Assembly: GCA_017880945.1 (NCBI GenBank)
Contig: JADGRM010000006.1
Span: forward strand, 1 to 20,945
Source: Gallionella sp.
GTDB lineage: Bacteria > Pseudomonadota > Gammaproteobacteria > Burkholderiales > Gallionellaceae
Direction: 5' to 3'
DNA length: 20,945 nucleotides
The position numbers and the translations under genes are program-made. Below are positions 12,947 through 20,859 of the stretch, piece after piece. Position 1 is the first letter of the stretch, and each line of letters opens with the position of its first letter. Below the pieces are notes generated by a model. The model did not search any database and had not been told where the DNA came from. It saw nothing but the letters and a program-made list of their open reading frames with translations.

Positions 12947-14389
12947 TTAGAGTGATTTACGGAGATTTACCGGGAGTATGCGTAATGCTTCCCGGTACTT
13001 TGCTATGGTACGCCGGGCGACGACTATGCCCTGCTGTGCCAAGATTTCTGCCATGCGGCTGTCGGTAAGCGGCTTGCGCTGGTCTTCCGCGTTGACCAGT
13101 TGTTTGATCAATTCGCGTATCGCGGTGGAAGAACAGGTGCCGCCGCTTTCCGTGGCCAGCCCGCTGCCAAAAAAATGCTTGAATTCATATATGCCGCGCG
13201 GGGTCAGCATGAATTTTTGCGTAGTGCTGCGCGATACCGTTGATTCGTGCAACTCCAGCTCTTCGGCGATTTCTCGCAACACCAGCGGGCGCATCCCGAT
13301 TTCGCCATGCTCGAAAAAGTTGCCTTGCCGCTCCACGATGGCCTGGGCGACGCGCAGGATGGTTTCAAAACGCTGCTGCAGATTCTTGATCAGCCACTTC
13401 GCCTCCTGCAATTGCGTTGCGAGTTGCGAGGAGCTTTTATCGCCGCGTTGTTGCAAGATGTTGGCGTAAATCTGGTTTACCCTCAGCTTGGGCATTGCTT
13501 CCACATTGAGTCGTGCGCGCCATTTGTTTTTGTGTTTCTCCACAACCACATCAGGCACCACGTAATCGGCAACGCTTTTGCCAAACTCCGCGCCGGGTTT
13601 GGGATTCATGCCTGTGATCAGGCACTGTGCAGCGCGCAATGCATCGTCCGAACAGCGCAGCAACCTCTTTATTTTGGAAAAATCGTGCGCGGCCACCAAA
13701 TCGAGATGCTGGCTCACCAGGCGGATCGCCAAGTCGTGGTGCGGGGTGTCTTCCGGCAGGGCTTTGAGTTGCAGAGCCAGACACTCGCCCAGATTGCGCG
13801 CAGCCAAGCCGGGTTGGTCCAGGTGCTGCAGTTGCACCAGCGCGGTCTCCAGATCATCCAGCGTGATTTCAAGTTCGGCGGGCAGCAGCGTTACAAGTTC
13901 TTCCAGATCCTGCGCCAAATAACCATTTTCATCCAGCGCATCGATCAGCATACCGACCACATTGCGATCTTTGCTGTCCAGCGAGCTGGTGGTCAATTGA
14001 TTGTGCAGATGCGCGCGCAGGCTGGCTTGTTCGGCGGCTTGTTCAGGGTAGGTTTCGTCTTCGTCATCGGTACTGCGCATCGTGCCGCCGCCGGTATTCC
14101 AGTCGGCGGGTTCATTGCCGAAATTATCCGCGCCAAAATCGTCCGCGCCACGGTCATCGCTACGTGACTGTTCGGGTTCGTCGCTGGATGTGCTGGTACT
14201 GCTGCGCGGCTCGACTTGAAAAATAGCAGTAGATTCCTCGGCCGCTTCCAGCATGGGGTTCTCTTCCAGCATGCGCGCGACTTCCTGATGCATATCCTGC
14301 GTGGAGAGTTGCAGCAAACGAATAGCCTGCTGCAACTGCGGGGTGAGCGTCAGTTGTTGGGATATCCGCAGTTGGAGAGTGGGTTTCAT
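12947..14389 (-). CDS. rpoN: RNA polymerase sigma-54 factor (RpoN)
   Basis: The alternative sigma factor that reads -24/-12 promoters and needs an AAA+ activator. The 480 residues match the family length. Region I (1-50) is MKPTLQLRISQQLTLTPQLQQAIRLLQLS, which contacts the activator. Residues 55-115 are an acidic, serine-rich region II. The core-binding part follows, then the HTH (LHESTVSRSTTQKFMLTPRG) and the RpoN box ARRTIAKYRE (458-467) that recognises the -24 element. The start lacks a clear ribosome site, so coupling to lptB 31 bp upstream is likely. A matching sigma-54 promoter precedes the pilin gene at 20020-20706. Confidence 0.97.
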   Translation of the reverse strand: MKPTLQLRISQQLTLTPQLQQAIRLLQLSTQDMHQEVARMLEENPMLEAAEESTAIFQVEPRSSTSTSSDEPEQSRSDDRGADDFGADNFGNEPADWNTGGGTMRSTDDEDETYPEQAAEQASLRAHLHNQLTTSSLDSKDRNVVGMLIDALDENGYLAQDLEELVTLLPAELEITLDDLETALVQLQHLDQPGLAARNLGECLALQLKALPEDTPHHDLAIRLVSQHLDLVAAHDFSKIKRLLRCSDDALRAAQCLITGMNPKPGAEFGKSVADYVVPDVVVEKHKNKWRARLNVEAMPKLRVNQIYANILQQRGDKSSSQLATQLQEAKWLIKNLQQRFETILRVAQAIVERQGNFFEHGEIGMRPLVLREIAEELELHESTVSRSTTQKFMLTPRGIYEFKHFFGSGLATESGGTCSSTAIRELIKQLVNAEDQRKPLTDSRMAEILAQQGIVVARRTIAKYREALRILPVNLRKSL

Positions 14390-14420
14390 TGCTTGGTGTC
14401 GTGTCTGGGGAATCTTTGTG

Positions 14421-15149
14421 TCACAGTTTGAAGTGCTCGCCCAGATACACTTTCCTTACGCCTTCATTATAGATGATTTCATCCGGCTTGCCTTCCGCCA
14501 TCACCGAACCGGCATTGATGATGTAGGCGCGGTCGCAAATGCCCAGCGTTTCGCGCACGTTGTGGTCAGTGATCAGCACCCCGATATTGCGCTCCTTGAG
14601 GAAGCGGATGATCTTCTGTATGTCAAGCACGGCAATGGGATCCACGCCGGCAAACGGTTCATCGAGCAGGATGAAGCGCGGTTCGGTCGCCAACGCGCGC
14701 GCGATTTCCACGCGCCGTCGTTCCCCGCCGGAAAGGCTGGCGGCGGGGTTGTTGTGGATATGCGAAATGTGCAGGTCTTCCAGTAATTTTTCCAGGCGAT
14801 TTTTAATATCGGCTTTAGAAATGCCTTGCAATTCCAGCACCGCTTGAATGTTTTCCGCTACCGTCAGGCGGCGGAAGATCGAAGCTTCCTGCGGCAGGTA
14901 ACCCAGTCCCAGGCGGGCGCGGCGGTGTATCGGAAAATGAGTGATGTTTTGATCATCAATGAAGATTTCTCCGCCATCGACAGAAATCAGTCCCACGATC
15001 ATATAGAACGAGGTGGTTTTGCCTGCGCCGTTCGGTCCGAGCAGGCCTACTATTTCACCGCTTTTTACTGACAACGACGCATCGTGCACCACGGTGCGTG
15101 AGCCGTATCTTTTTTTCAGGCCGATGGCGCGAAGTTCACTCATGTTCAT
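14421..15149 (-). CDS. lptB: LPS export ATP-binding protein LptB
   Basis: The cytoplasmic ATPase of the LptB2FG transporter that extracts lipopolysaccharide from the inner membrane. In 242 residues it shows Walker A GPNGAGKT (38-45), the Q-loop LPQ (85-87) and the signature LSGGE (139-143). Walker B FILLDEP (159-165) and the switch His196 in ITDHNVRE follow. The gene overlaps the lptA stop in an ATGA at 15146-15149. A second ATG 6 nt downstream (15143) is an alternative start that begins MSELRAIGLKK and lies closer to the family's usual N-terminus. Its membrane partners LptF and LptG are not in this window. Confidence 0.96.
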   Translation of the reverse strand: MNMSELRAIGLKKRYGSRTVVHDASLSVKSGEIVGLLGPNGAGKTTSFYMIVGLISVDGGEIFIDDQNITHFPIHRRARLGLGYLPQEASIFRRLTVAENIQAVLELQGISKADIKNRLEKLLEDLHISHIHNNPAASLSGGERRRVEIARALATEPRFILLDEPFAGVDPIAVLDIQKIIRFLKERNIGVLITDHNVRETLGICDRAYIINAGSVMAEGKPDEIIYNEGVRKVYLGEHFKL

Positions 15150-15733
15150 TCCGTGGGGGTAAGGTTCTTGCTGGGTGTGATGGGCAGTATATCTGGCGCG
15201 GCAGGCGATGTTTTGGCTTCTTTGGACTTAGGTTGCAGCACGGCACGTACCCGTTGCGGCGGAACATTTCCAGAGCCTGCCTCGCTGCTGTCCACCCGAA
15301 AAACTTCGGTCTTGGCGCTGTAAGTAATATGATCGCCGCTTACCTCATCCAGATTGCGCTTGAGGCGCGCTTTTTCGTGGAAGTTCAACGTGTCGGTGCG
15401 TGTGTCATATTCGATGCGTTTGCCATAGCCTTCCACATATTCATTCAAGCCTTCGCGCTTTTGCCGGAACTCGGCGGTATTTCCATATGCCGTGGCGTGT
15501 TTGAAGCCGTCTTTGTCTTCCACCACGACGATCTTGTCGCCACTTAGCAATAGCGTGCCTTGGGTTAATCGCACATTGCCGGTAAAGGTGCTGATTTGTT
15601 GTGCATCGTCCATCATCACCTGATCCGCTTCCAGATGGATAGGCTTGTTCCGGTCGGCGCTTTCGGCAAAGCAGGCTGGCGAGCAGAGCAACAAAAAAGT
15701 TGCCAATAACAGTTTATTTTTTAGCCGGTACAT
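15146..15733 (-). CDS. lptA: Periplasmic LPS-binding protein LptA
   Basis: The periplasmic bridge protein that carries lipopolysaccharide between LptC and the outer-membrane LptD. It has 195 residues. A signal peptide spans 1-23 (LLLATFLLLCSPACFA), with likely cleavage before ESADRN. The mature part has the OstA-type beta-jellyroll blocks: PIHLEADQVMMDDAQQISTFTGNVRLTQGTLLLSGDKI, FRQKREGLNEYVEGYGKRIEYD and LKRNLDEVSGDHITY. A proline- and lysine-rich tail of about 30 residues follows. The start overlaps the end of lptC by 20 bp, and the stop overlaps lptB by 4 bp, so lptC, lptA and lptB form one coupled unit. Confidence 0.93.
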   Translation of the reverse strand: MYRLKNKLLLATFLLLCSPACFAESADRNKPIHLEADQVMMDDAQQISTFTGNVRLTQGTLLLSGDKIVVVEDKDGFKHATAYGNTAEFRQKREGLNEYVEGYGKRIEYDTRTDTLNFHEKARLKRNLDEVSGDHITYSAKTEVFRVDSSEAGSGNVPPQRVRAVLQPKSKEAKTSPAAPDILPITPSKNLTPTE

Positions 15734-16295
15734 GTTCGCTTCTAACTTGGGAAAGCAGTTTCAAAGTGCGTGTCTCGCTGTTCATTTCCATGCCTATCGC
15801 ATGCACAGTGGTGTGGTCTTCGACGATGGTGATAGCGCGGTCGGTATCCGTTAAATTCTGGTCAGGGATGACATGCAAGTATTCGGTTTGTAGCGAAAGT
15901 TGATGTTGTTTTGCGCTTGCCTCCCGCAGTACTTCGACATCATCGTGCAGAAATATCTCATCACCTTTGCTGGAAACCATCCCGCGCTTGGCGCTGGCAT
16001 GTATTGCCGGATGTTCGGCAGACAGCATGGTGATACGCGGCGCTTCCAGCGTGGTACTGTCGTCATCAGGGTAATGCAGCATTTTTTTTGCGACCATGAT
16101 GAAGCTCGGTACGCCTTGCTCATTCAGCTTTATTGCAGAAAAGTTTTCAATGATGGCATCGGGGTCATGGCGTTTGCTGCTGTCAGGCTTGGCCGCTTGC
16201 GGCTGCACCTGCAGGTTCAGCCAATAGGTCGCCCCGAGCAAACCAAACAATGGCAACAGCGGCAGCCAGTAACGGGCACGGGAGGAAAAACTCAT
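15714..16295 (-). CDS. lptC: LPS export bitopic membrane protein LptC
   Basis: An inner-membrane protein that takes lipopolysaccharide from LptB2FG and hands it to LptA. It has 193 residues. One N-terminal span (YWLPLLPLFGLLGATYWLNL, about 9-28) precedes a periplasmic jellyroll with the pattern PDAIIENFSAIKLNEQGVPSF, MLHYPDDDSTTLEAPRITM and a later KGDEIFLHDDVEVLR. The start is in an ATGA overlap with the kdsC stop (16292-16295) and the end overlaps lptA. Sequence conservation in this family is low, so the call rests on topology, the jellyroll repeats and position. Confidence 0.9.
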   Translation of the reverse strand: MSFSSRARYWLPLLPLFGLLGATYWLNLQVQPQAAKPDSSKRHDPDAIIENFSAIKLNEQGVPSFIMVAKKMLHYPDDDSTTLEAPRITMLSAEHPAIHASAKRGMVSSKGDEIFLHDDVEVLREASAKQHQLSLQTEYLHVIPDQNLTDTDRAITIVEDHTTVHAIGMEMNSETRTLKLLSQVRSEHVPAKK

Positions 16296-16810
16296 CGCAA
16301 ATAAGGTGCCAGTTGGGCATCCAGTGTGCCCTGCGCCGACATGATCATCTCGCAGGCTTCGCGCACCGCGCCGTGTCCGCCGCTGCGTTGCGTGATGTAG
16401 CCGGAATGTTCGCGCACCAGTTGCGGGGATTCCGGGACACTGATAGCCAGACCGACGTGGCGCATCACCGTGAGATCAACCACATCATCGCCCATATAGG
16501 CGGCTGCATCGCGCGACAGCTTGAGTTTGTTGAGCAGATCGACCATAGCTTCGAGCTTGTTTTCCACTCCCTGATAGAGATGTGTGACACCAAGGTTGCG
16601 TGCTCTGGCTTCGACGCAACGCGAAGTGCGTCCGGTGATGATGGCGACCTCCACCCCGCTGGCGCGCAGCATTTTCAGACCATGACCATCCAGCGCATTG
16701 AAGCGCTTGAATTCTTCACCGGAATCGGAAAAATATAATCCGCCATCGGTCATCACACCATCAATATCGAACGCGATTAGGCGTATCAATTTTGCACGGC
16801 TTGTCAGCAT
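16292..16810 (-). CDS. kdsC: 3-deoxy-D-manno-octulosonate 8-phosphate phosphatase (KdsC)
   Basis: A HAD-family phosphatase that converts Kdo-8-phosphate to Kdo for the LPS inner core. The 172 residues carry the nucleophile and acid/base Asp15 and Asp17 (FDIDGVMTDG), TGR at 59-61, Lys85 and the metal-binding GDD (107-109, YMGDDVVDL). The absence of a cap domain and the length are as expected for KdsC. The start at 16810 has a good purine-rich ribosome site (GGGGGAAACC). It follows kdsD by 61 bp, containing a small palindromic repeat, and overlaps lptC by 4 bp. Confidence 0.95.
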   Translation of the reverse strand: MLTSRAKLIRLIAFDIDGVMTDGGLYFSDSGEEFKRFNALDGHGLKMLRASGVEVAIITGRTSRCVEARARNLGVTHLYQGVENKLEAMVDLLNKLKLSRDAAAYMGDDVVDLTVMRHVGLAISVPESPQLVREHSGYITQRSGGHGAVREACEMIMSAQGTLDAQLAPYLR

Positions 16811-16847
16811 GGTTTCCCCCTAACCCGGATCAACCGGAATAATCTGT

Positions 16848-16869
16848 GGGACGGGCTTCAGCCCGACCC
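16848..16869. repeat. Small palindrome between kdsD and kdsC
   Basis: CGGGCT-TC-AGCCCG (16852-16865) with longer imperfect arms is a widespread REP-like palindrome, found in the 61-bp gap. It could stabilise or attenuate the transcript at this junction. Confidence 0.6.
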
Positions 16870-16871
16870 GG

Positions 16872-17858
16872 CTATATCACTTTTGCGTGCAACAGATCGT
16901 GCATGTTCAGTGCGCCGACCAGCCTGTTTTGTTCATCTACCACCAGCATCTGGCTGATGTTGTATTGCTCCATCAACTGCACGGCCTCGGCGGCGAGACT
17001 GTCGGGTCCGATACAGCGCGGATTGGCAGACATCACGTCGCGCACCGGAGTGGCGTTGAAATCCAGTTTCTTTGCCAGCGTTCGGCGCAGGTCGCCATCC
17101 GTGTATATACCCAACACATGCTGTTCGGCATCCACGATGGCGGTCATACCCACGCCTTTTTTCGAGATTTCCAGAATCGCGTCGCCCAGCATCGCGTGTT
17201 CGCGTACCATCGGCAGACGCTCACCGATACGCATGATGTCGCTCACATGGGTGAGCAAACGCCGGCCCAGATTGCCGCCCGGATGCGAACGGGCAAAATC
17301 TTCCACGCCGAAGCCTTTGGCGTCCAGCAATGCCATCGCCAGTGCGTCACCCAGTGCCAGCGCCGCCGTGGTGCTGGTTGTCGGCGCCAGGCCCATCGGG
17401 CAAGCCTCCTTGTCGACAGCGGCATTGAGATGCACATCGGAAACTTTGGCCAGAGTGGAAGCCGGATTGCCGGTCATGCTGATGAGCTTTGCGCCTTGAC
17501 GCTTGATGGCCGGTACGATGGCAACCAATTCTTGGCTCTCGCCGGAATAGGACAGCGCGATGATGACATCCGCGCTGGTGATCATGCCGAGGTCGCCGTG
17601 GCTTGCTTCTCCAGGATGCACGAAATAAGCAGGGGTGCCGGTGCTGGACATGGTTGCGGCGATCTTGCGCGCGATATGCCCGGACTTGCCCATGCCACTC
17701 ACGATGACGCGGCCTTCGCAGCGCAGAATGACATTCAGCGCGTGCAAGAAAGTTTCATCGAGTCGTGTGCTCAGTGCATGTACGGCAGCAGCTTCGATGT
17801 TCAACACTTCGCGTGCAAGGTTAAGCGCGCGGGGAGCGGCGGAGATGGGTTTATTCAT
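16872..17858 (-). CDS. kdsD: Arabinose-5-phosphate isomerase (KdsD)
   Basis: The enzyme converts D-ribulose 5-phosphate to D-arabinose 5-phosphate, the first step towards Kdo. Started at ATG 17858, the protein has 328 residues, exactly the E. coli length. The frame is open upstream to 17945, but that part is not conserved-looking. The SIS domain has GMGKSGH (55-61), HPGEASHGDLGM (81-92) and SYSGES (103-108). A CBS pair fills about 200-328 (HVSDIMRIGERLPMV, GIYTDGDLRR, VRDVMSANPRCIG, LVGALNMHDLL). No ribosome site precedes the start, and a TATAAT ends 8 nt before it, so the mRNA may be leaderless. It heads the long minus-strand envelope cluster. Confidence 0.94.
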   Translation of the reverse strand: MNKPISAAPRALNLAREVLNIEAAAVHALSTRLDETFLHALNVILRCEGRVIVSGMGKSGHIARKIAATMSSTGTPAYFVHPGEASHGDLGMITSADVIIALSYSGESQELVAIVPAIKRQGAKLISMTGNPASTLAKVSDVHLNAAVDKEACPMGLAPTTSTTAALALGDALAMALLDAKGFGVEDFARSHPGGNLGRRLLTHVSDIMRIGERLPMVREHAMLGDAILEISKKGVGMTAIVDAEQHVLGIYTDGDLRRTLAKKLDFNATPVRDVMSANPRCIGPDSLAAEAVQLMEQYNISQMLVVDEQNRLVGALNMHDLLHAKVI

Positions 17859-17865
17859 AAATGGG

Positions 17866-17871
17866 ATTATA
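17866..17871 (-). promoter_or_regulatory. Candidate -10 element of kdsD
   Basis: A perfect TATAAT on the minus strand is 7 nt from the ATG of kdsD, so transcription would begin at or just beside the start codon. No good -35 hexamer is seen. The sequence upstream holds two copies of TCAAAATTTCGCT. Confidence 0.4.
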
Positions 17872-17889
17872 GCAGTGCGTTCAACCCGC

Positions 17890-17939
17890 AGCGAAATTTT
17901 GACCTGTAGAGGAATTAATGACACGTAGCGAAATTTTGA
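17890..17939. repeat. Direct 13-bp repeat in the kdsD/antiporter divergent region
   Basis: AGCGAAATTTTGA occurs at 17890-17902 and again at 17927-17939, 37 bp apart. The two copies flank both divergent promoters and could be a tandem protein-binding site. A small duplication is the alternative. Confidence 0.55.
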
Positions 17940-17964
17940 AAGCATGCGCCAATTAGGGCATTAT
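17936..17964 (+). promoter_or_regulatory. Candidate sigma-70 promoter of the antiporter gene
   Basis: TTGAAA (17936-17941) and CATTAT (17959-17964) are separated by 17 nt. The predicted start near 17971 gives a leader of about 28 nt to the ATG at 17999. The -35 element overlaps the second copy of the direct repeat. Confidence 0.5.
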
Positions 17965-17998
17965 CCGGACATGGCAACAATGTCGCTTGAACACGCAT

Positions 17999-19972
17999 AT
18001 GACTGACTCGCTACAACTCGTGCTGATCCTGCTCGCCGTCGCCGTGGGCGTGGTGGTGCTGTGCCGCATCCTGCGTCTTCCGGCGATGCTGGGCTATCTC
18101 CTGGTCGGCATCCTGATCGGGCCGCATGCGCTGGGTTGGATACACGATGCGCCGGAAACCCGCCATCTGGCGCAATTCGGCGTGGTATTCCTGATGTTCA
18201 GCATCGGGCTGGAGTTCAGTCTGGCGCGCCTGCGCAGCATGCAACGCCTGGTGTTCGGCCTGGGCACCGCGCAGGTGGCGGCGACCATTTTGCTGGTCAT
18301 GCTCACCTCGCTTTTCTTCGGACTGGATTGGCGCGCAGGGCTGGCGCTGGGCGGCGTACTGGCGATGTCCTCCACCGCGATCGTCAGCAAGATGCTGGTC
18401 GAACGCGCCGAACTGAGCACGCCGCACGGCCAGAAGATCATGGGCGTGCTGCTGTTCCAGGATCTGGCCGTCGTGCCGCTGATCATCATCATCCCGGCGC
18501 TGGCCAGCAGCGGGCAGACCATCTATGTCACGCTCGGCATCGCCCTGCTCAAGGCCGCGCTGGTATTGGCCGCCCTGCTGATCTTCGGGCAGCGCTTGTT
18601 GCGCCCGTGGTTTCATCTTGTTGCGATGCAAAAATCTTCCGAGCTGTTCATGCTCAACGTGCTGCTGTTCACCTTGGGGCTGGCTTACCTCACCGAGCTG
18701 GCCGGGCTTTCCCTGGCACTGGGCGCATTCGTCGCCGGCATGTTGATCTCGGAAACCGAGTATCGCTACCAGGTGGAAGAAGACATCAAGCCTTTCCGCG
18801 ACGTGCTGCTCGGCCTGTTCTTCGTTACCATCGGCATGCTGCTCGATCTGGGCAGCGTGTTCGCGGGATTCGGCTGGATATTGCTGGTCCTGCTGATCCT
18901 GCTTCCGTTCAAGGCGGCGGTGGTGGCGCTGCTGGCGCGCTGGTTCGCCGGGGATTGGGGTGCGTCGATCCGCAGCGGACTGGGCCTGGCGCAAGCGGGT
19001 GAATTCGGGTTCGTGTTGCTGACTCTGGCAGGCCAGGTAAATTTGTTGCCGCCGGAGGTGATGCAGAACGTGCTGGCGGCCATGTTGATTTCGATGCTGG
19101 CCGCGCCGTTCCTGATCCAGCATGCCGAAGTCATCGTCCGGAATCTGACCCCGTCCGCATGGATGGATAGCGCCATGCTGATACACCAGATCGCAGTGAA
19201 AAGCATGTCCAGCGACGCACACATCATCGTTTGCGGTTACGGGCGCAGCGGGCAGACGCTGTCGCGTTTCTTGACGCAAGAGAAGTTGCGTTTCATCGCG
19301 CTGGACCTCGACCCGCGCCGCGTACATGAGGCTGCGGCAGCGGGAGAGAGCGTTGTGTATGGTGATGCCGCCAAGCGCGAAGTGCTGCAGGCTGCCGGGC
19401 TGATGCGCGCAAAAACCCTGGTGATCACCTACAACGACAAACATTCCGCGCTCAAGATCCTGCATCATGTCAATCAAATGCGCCCCGACCTGCCGGTGAT
19501 CGTGCGCACGACCGACGATGCCCACATAGAAGAACTCAAGAAAGCCGGTGCAGCCGAGGTGGTGGCGGAGGTGACGGAAGGCAGCGTGATGCTGGCCTCG
19601 CAGGTGCTGCTGTTGTCGGGCGTGCCGCTGAACCGTGTGATTCGCCGGGTGCAGGAAAGCCGCGCAGGGCGTTATGCGGCGTTCAGCGGCTATTTCCGCA
19701 CTGTCCAAAACGACGGGGATGATGCGGCTGAAAGTTTGCAGCCGCGCTTTTTAAGCGTGCTGCTCAAAGACGATTCTGCGGCAGTGGGCAGGAAATTGGG
19801 CGAGGTCGGACTGGCGGAGTTGAGCGTCGAAGTTAATGCCGTGCGCCGGCGCAACGTGTACGGCGCGCAACCGAGCGAAGATATGTTGATGCAGGCTGGA
19901 GATATACTGGTGCTGCTCGGGTTGCCGGAAGCGTTGCAGGCGGCCGAGTCGCTGCTGCATCAAGGGCAATAA
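17999..19972 (+). CDS. Kef-type monovalent cation:proton antiporter (CPA2)
   Basis: An inner-membrane cation/proton antiporter of the CPA2 family, of the KefB/KefC and YbaL kind. It is expected to exchange potassium or sodium for protons in response to cytoplasmic ligands. From ATG 17999 it has 657 residues; an in-frame TTG at 17987 would add four. About twelve membrane spans fill 1-380, with FLMFSIGLEFSL, MSSTAIVSKML, LLFQDLAVVPLI carrying the exchange-domain Asp155, and LAQAGEFGFVL. An RCK/TrkA-N domain starts near 405 with the dinucleotide-binding GYGRSG (413-418). A TrkA-C domain fills about 570-657. No ancillary KefF/KefG-like flavoprotein is adjacent. Glutathione gating cannot be inferred from the sequence. 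Confidence 0.93.
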   Translation: MTDSLQLVLILLAVAVGVVVLCRILRLPAMLGYLLVGILIGPHALGWIHDAPETRHLAQFGVVFLMFSIGLEFSLARLRSMQRLVFGLGTAQVAATILLVMLTSLFFGLDWRAGLALGGVLAMSSTAIVSKMLVERAELSTPHGQKIMGVLLFQDLAVVPLIIIIPALASSGQTIYVTLGIALLKAALVLAALLIFGQRLLRPWFHLVAMQKSSELFMLNVLLFTLGLAYLTELAGLSLALGAFVAGMLISETEYRYQVEEDIKPFRDVLLGLFFVTIGMLLDLGSVFAGFGWILLVLLILLPFKAAVVALLARWFAGDWGASIRSGLGLAQAGEFGFVLLTLAGQVNLLPPEVMQNVLAAMLISMLAAPFLIQHAEVIVRNLTPSAWMDSAMLIHQIAVKSMSSDAHIIVCGYGRSGQTLSRFLTQEKLRFIALDLDPRRVHEAAAAGESVVYGDAAKREVLQAAGLMRAKTLVITYNDKHSALKILHHVNQMRPDLPVIVRTTDDAHIEELKKAGAAEVVAEVTEGSVMLASQVLLLSGVPLNRVIRRVQESRAGRYAAFSGYFRTVQNDGDDAAESLQPRFLSVLLKDDSAAVGRKLGEVGLAELSVEVNAVRRRNVYGAQPSEDMLMQAGDILVLLGLPEALQAAESLLHQGQ

Positions 19973-19998
19973 AAAAGCCCGCTGCGAACAGCGGGCTT
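19971..19998 (-). terminator. Strong intrinsic terminator between the antiporter and pilin genes
   Basis: A perfect 10-bp stem, AAGCCCGCTG/CAGCGGGCTT, has a 4-nt loop. On the minus strand it is followed by a run of six Ts, ending the pilin transcript. The plus-strand side has a weaker tail, so it is probably only a partial stop for the convergent antiporter gene. Confidence 0.88.
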
Positions 19999-20019
19999 GT
20001 GTCACGCCGGGTGATTTGG

Positions 20020-20706
20020 TCAGAAGCCCATGCACACCAGGTAAGGAACGTCATCCAAAACGAGTGCCGTGGTTGCAATCGCCGGTCCTGTAGCAAGGCC
20101 AGCAGCACCTATCATCAACGAGCCGGTAGCAGGGTTGCCATCATCCAGCGTGAGATCAAGCTGCTTGGCAAATTTGCCGGCAATGCCATCGGAACATACC
20201 ACGTAAGTCCCTTTGATTTGAGCACCACCGGCTGTGTAAATTGGAGAGTTGGCAACCAAGGAGTTGGTCACCCCGATAGATCCGCCCACCGCGTTCTTGG
20301 GTATATAGTCGCCAGTTGTGGTTGCGGGATCGGTTGACCCCGGGGCAAAACCTGCCAGACGGACGTGTTGCCAGAACAGATAGGATTCTGAAGCGATAGT
20401 CTTGTCATTCCAGTTGCCGTCAATTATGCCGCTTCCAGGATTACACGTTGTTGTTGTTCCTGTAGTACATGCGGTAGCACCCGTTAAATGGGTGGTAGCG
20501 AGTGCATCATCTCCCGGCAAAGCCTTGAATTTGTCCTGATAGCCGTAGATGTATACCGGGATGTTCTTGAAATCGTTGGCTAGGTTCTTGACTTTCGCGC
20601 TGTTGATGAGTTCTTGTCCTTTCAGCACACCGCCGAGCAGCAGGCCGATGATCACCAGTACGATGGCGATTTCGATTAAGGTAAAACCGGATTGATTGCG
20701 TTTCAT
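20020..20706 (-). CDS. Type IV pilin-like protein (prepilin N-terminus)
   Basis: A 228-residue protein with a class-III prepilin signal. The short basic leader MKRNQSG is cut by prepilin peptidase before FTLIEIAIVLVIIGLLLGG, with Glu at mature position 5. The mature N-terminal helix continues KGQELINSAKVKNLANDFKNIPVYIYGYQDKFKALPGDD, as in the pilin/pseudopilin families. The rest is rich in Gly, Thr and Ala. Cys pairs occur (ACTTGTTTTCN, and VVCSDG with a final CMGF), which may form a D-loop-like disulfide near the C-terminus. The start has GGAG 9 nt upstream. It is a single gene, with a sigma-54 promoter upstream and a strong terminator behind it. Whether it is a major pilin or a pseudopilin cannot be decided; no assembly genes are in view. 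Confidence 0.85.
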   Translation of the reverse strand: MKRNQSGFTLIEIAIVLVIIGLLLGGVLKGQELINSAKVKNLANDFKNIPVYIYGYQDKFKALPGDDALATTHLTGATACTTGTTTTCNPGSGIIDGNWNDKTIASESYLFWQHVRLAGFAPGSTDPATTTGDYIPKNAVGGSIGVTNSLVANSPIYTAGGAQIKGTYVVCSDGIAGKFAKQLDLTLDDGNPATGSLMIGAAGLATGPAIATTALVLDDVPYLVCMGF

Positions 20707-20748
20707 TGTGATAGTCTCCTATATTATGTTTGCTGCACCGTGATTACA

Positions 20749-20764
20749 GCAAGCACTGTGCCAA
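20749..20764 (-). promoter_or_regulatory. Sigma-54 (-24/-12) promoter of the pilin gene
   Basis: On the minus strand TTGGCACAGTGCTTGC has the invariant GG and GC exactly 10 nt apart and matches the consensus TGGCAC-N5-TTGC. The expected transcript start near 20738 leaves a leader of about 30 nt to the ATG at 20706. Pilin genes of Pseudomonas and other bacteria are driven by RpoN with the activator PilR. Confidence 0.85.
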
Positions 20765-20837
20765 ATAAACAATGAAATCCGATTTTGTCTTTCCGTGCGG
20801 GAAGTAATCCAGTTGAATCAAATGGCTGGACTAAATC

Positions 20838-20859
20838 AACATCCGCCATGCCGGATGTT
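20838..20859. other. Hairpin in the pilin upstream region
   Basis: AACATCCG and CGGATGTT form a perfect 8-bp stem around CCATGC, about 100 nt upstream of the predicted pilin transcript start. No U-run follows on either strand, so an operator-like site is as likely as a terminator. I see no gene in 20765-20945. CTGTC (20918-20922) and GTGTC (20940-20944) on the minus strand resemble the half-sites described for PilR. Confidence 0.35.

Noticed and set aside
17859..17945. 29-residue N-terminal extension of KdsD
   Set aside because: Starting at 17858 gives the exact family length, and the extension covers the 13-bp direct repeats and the TATAAT element.
18011..19708. 565-codon open frame antisense to the Kef-type antiporter gene
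   Set aside because: It mirrors the G/C-rich codon pattern of the real gene, is low-complexity (Gln/His/Arg-rich) and has no family motif.
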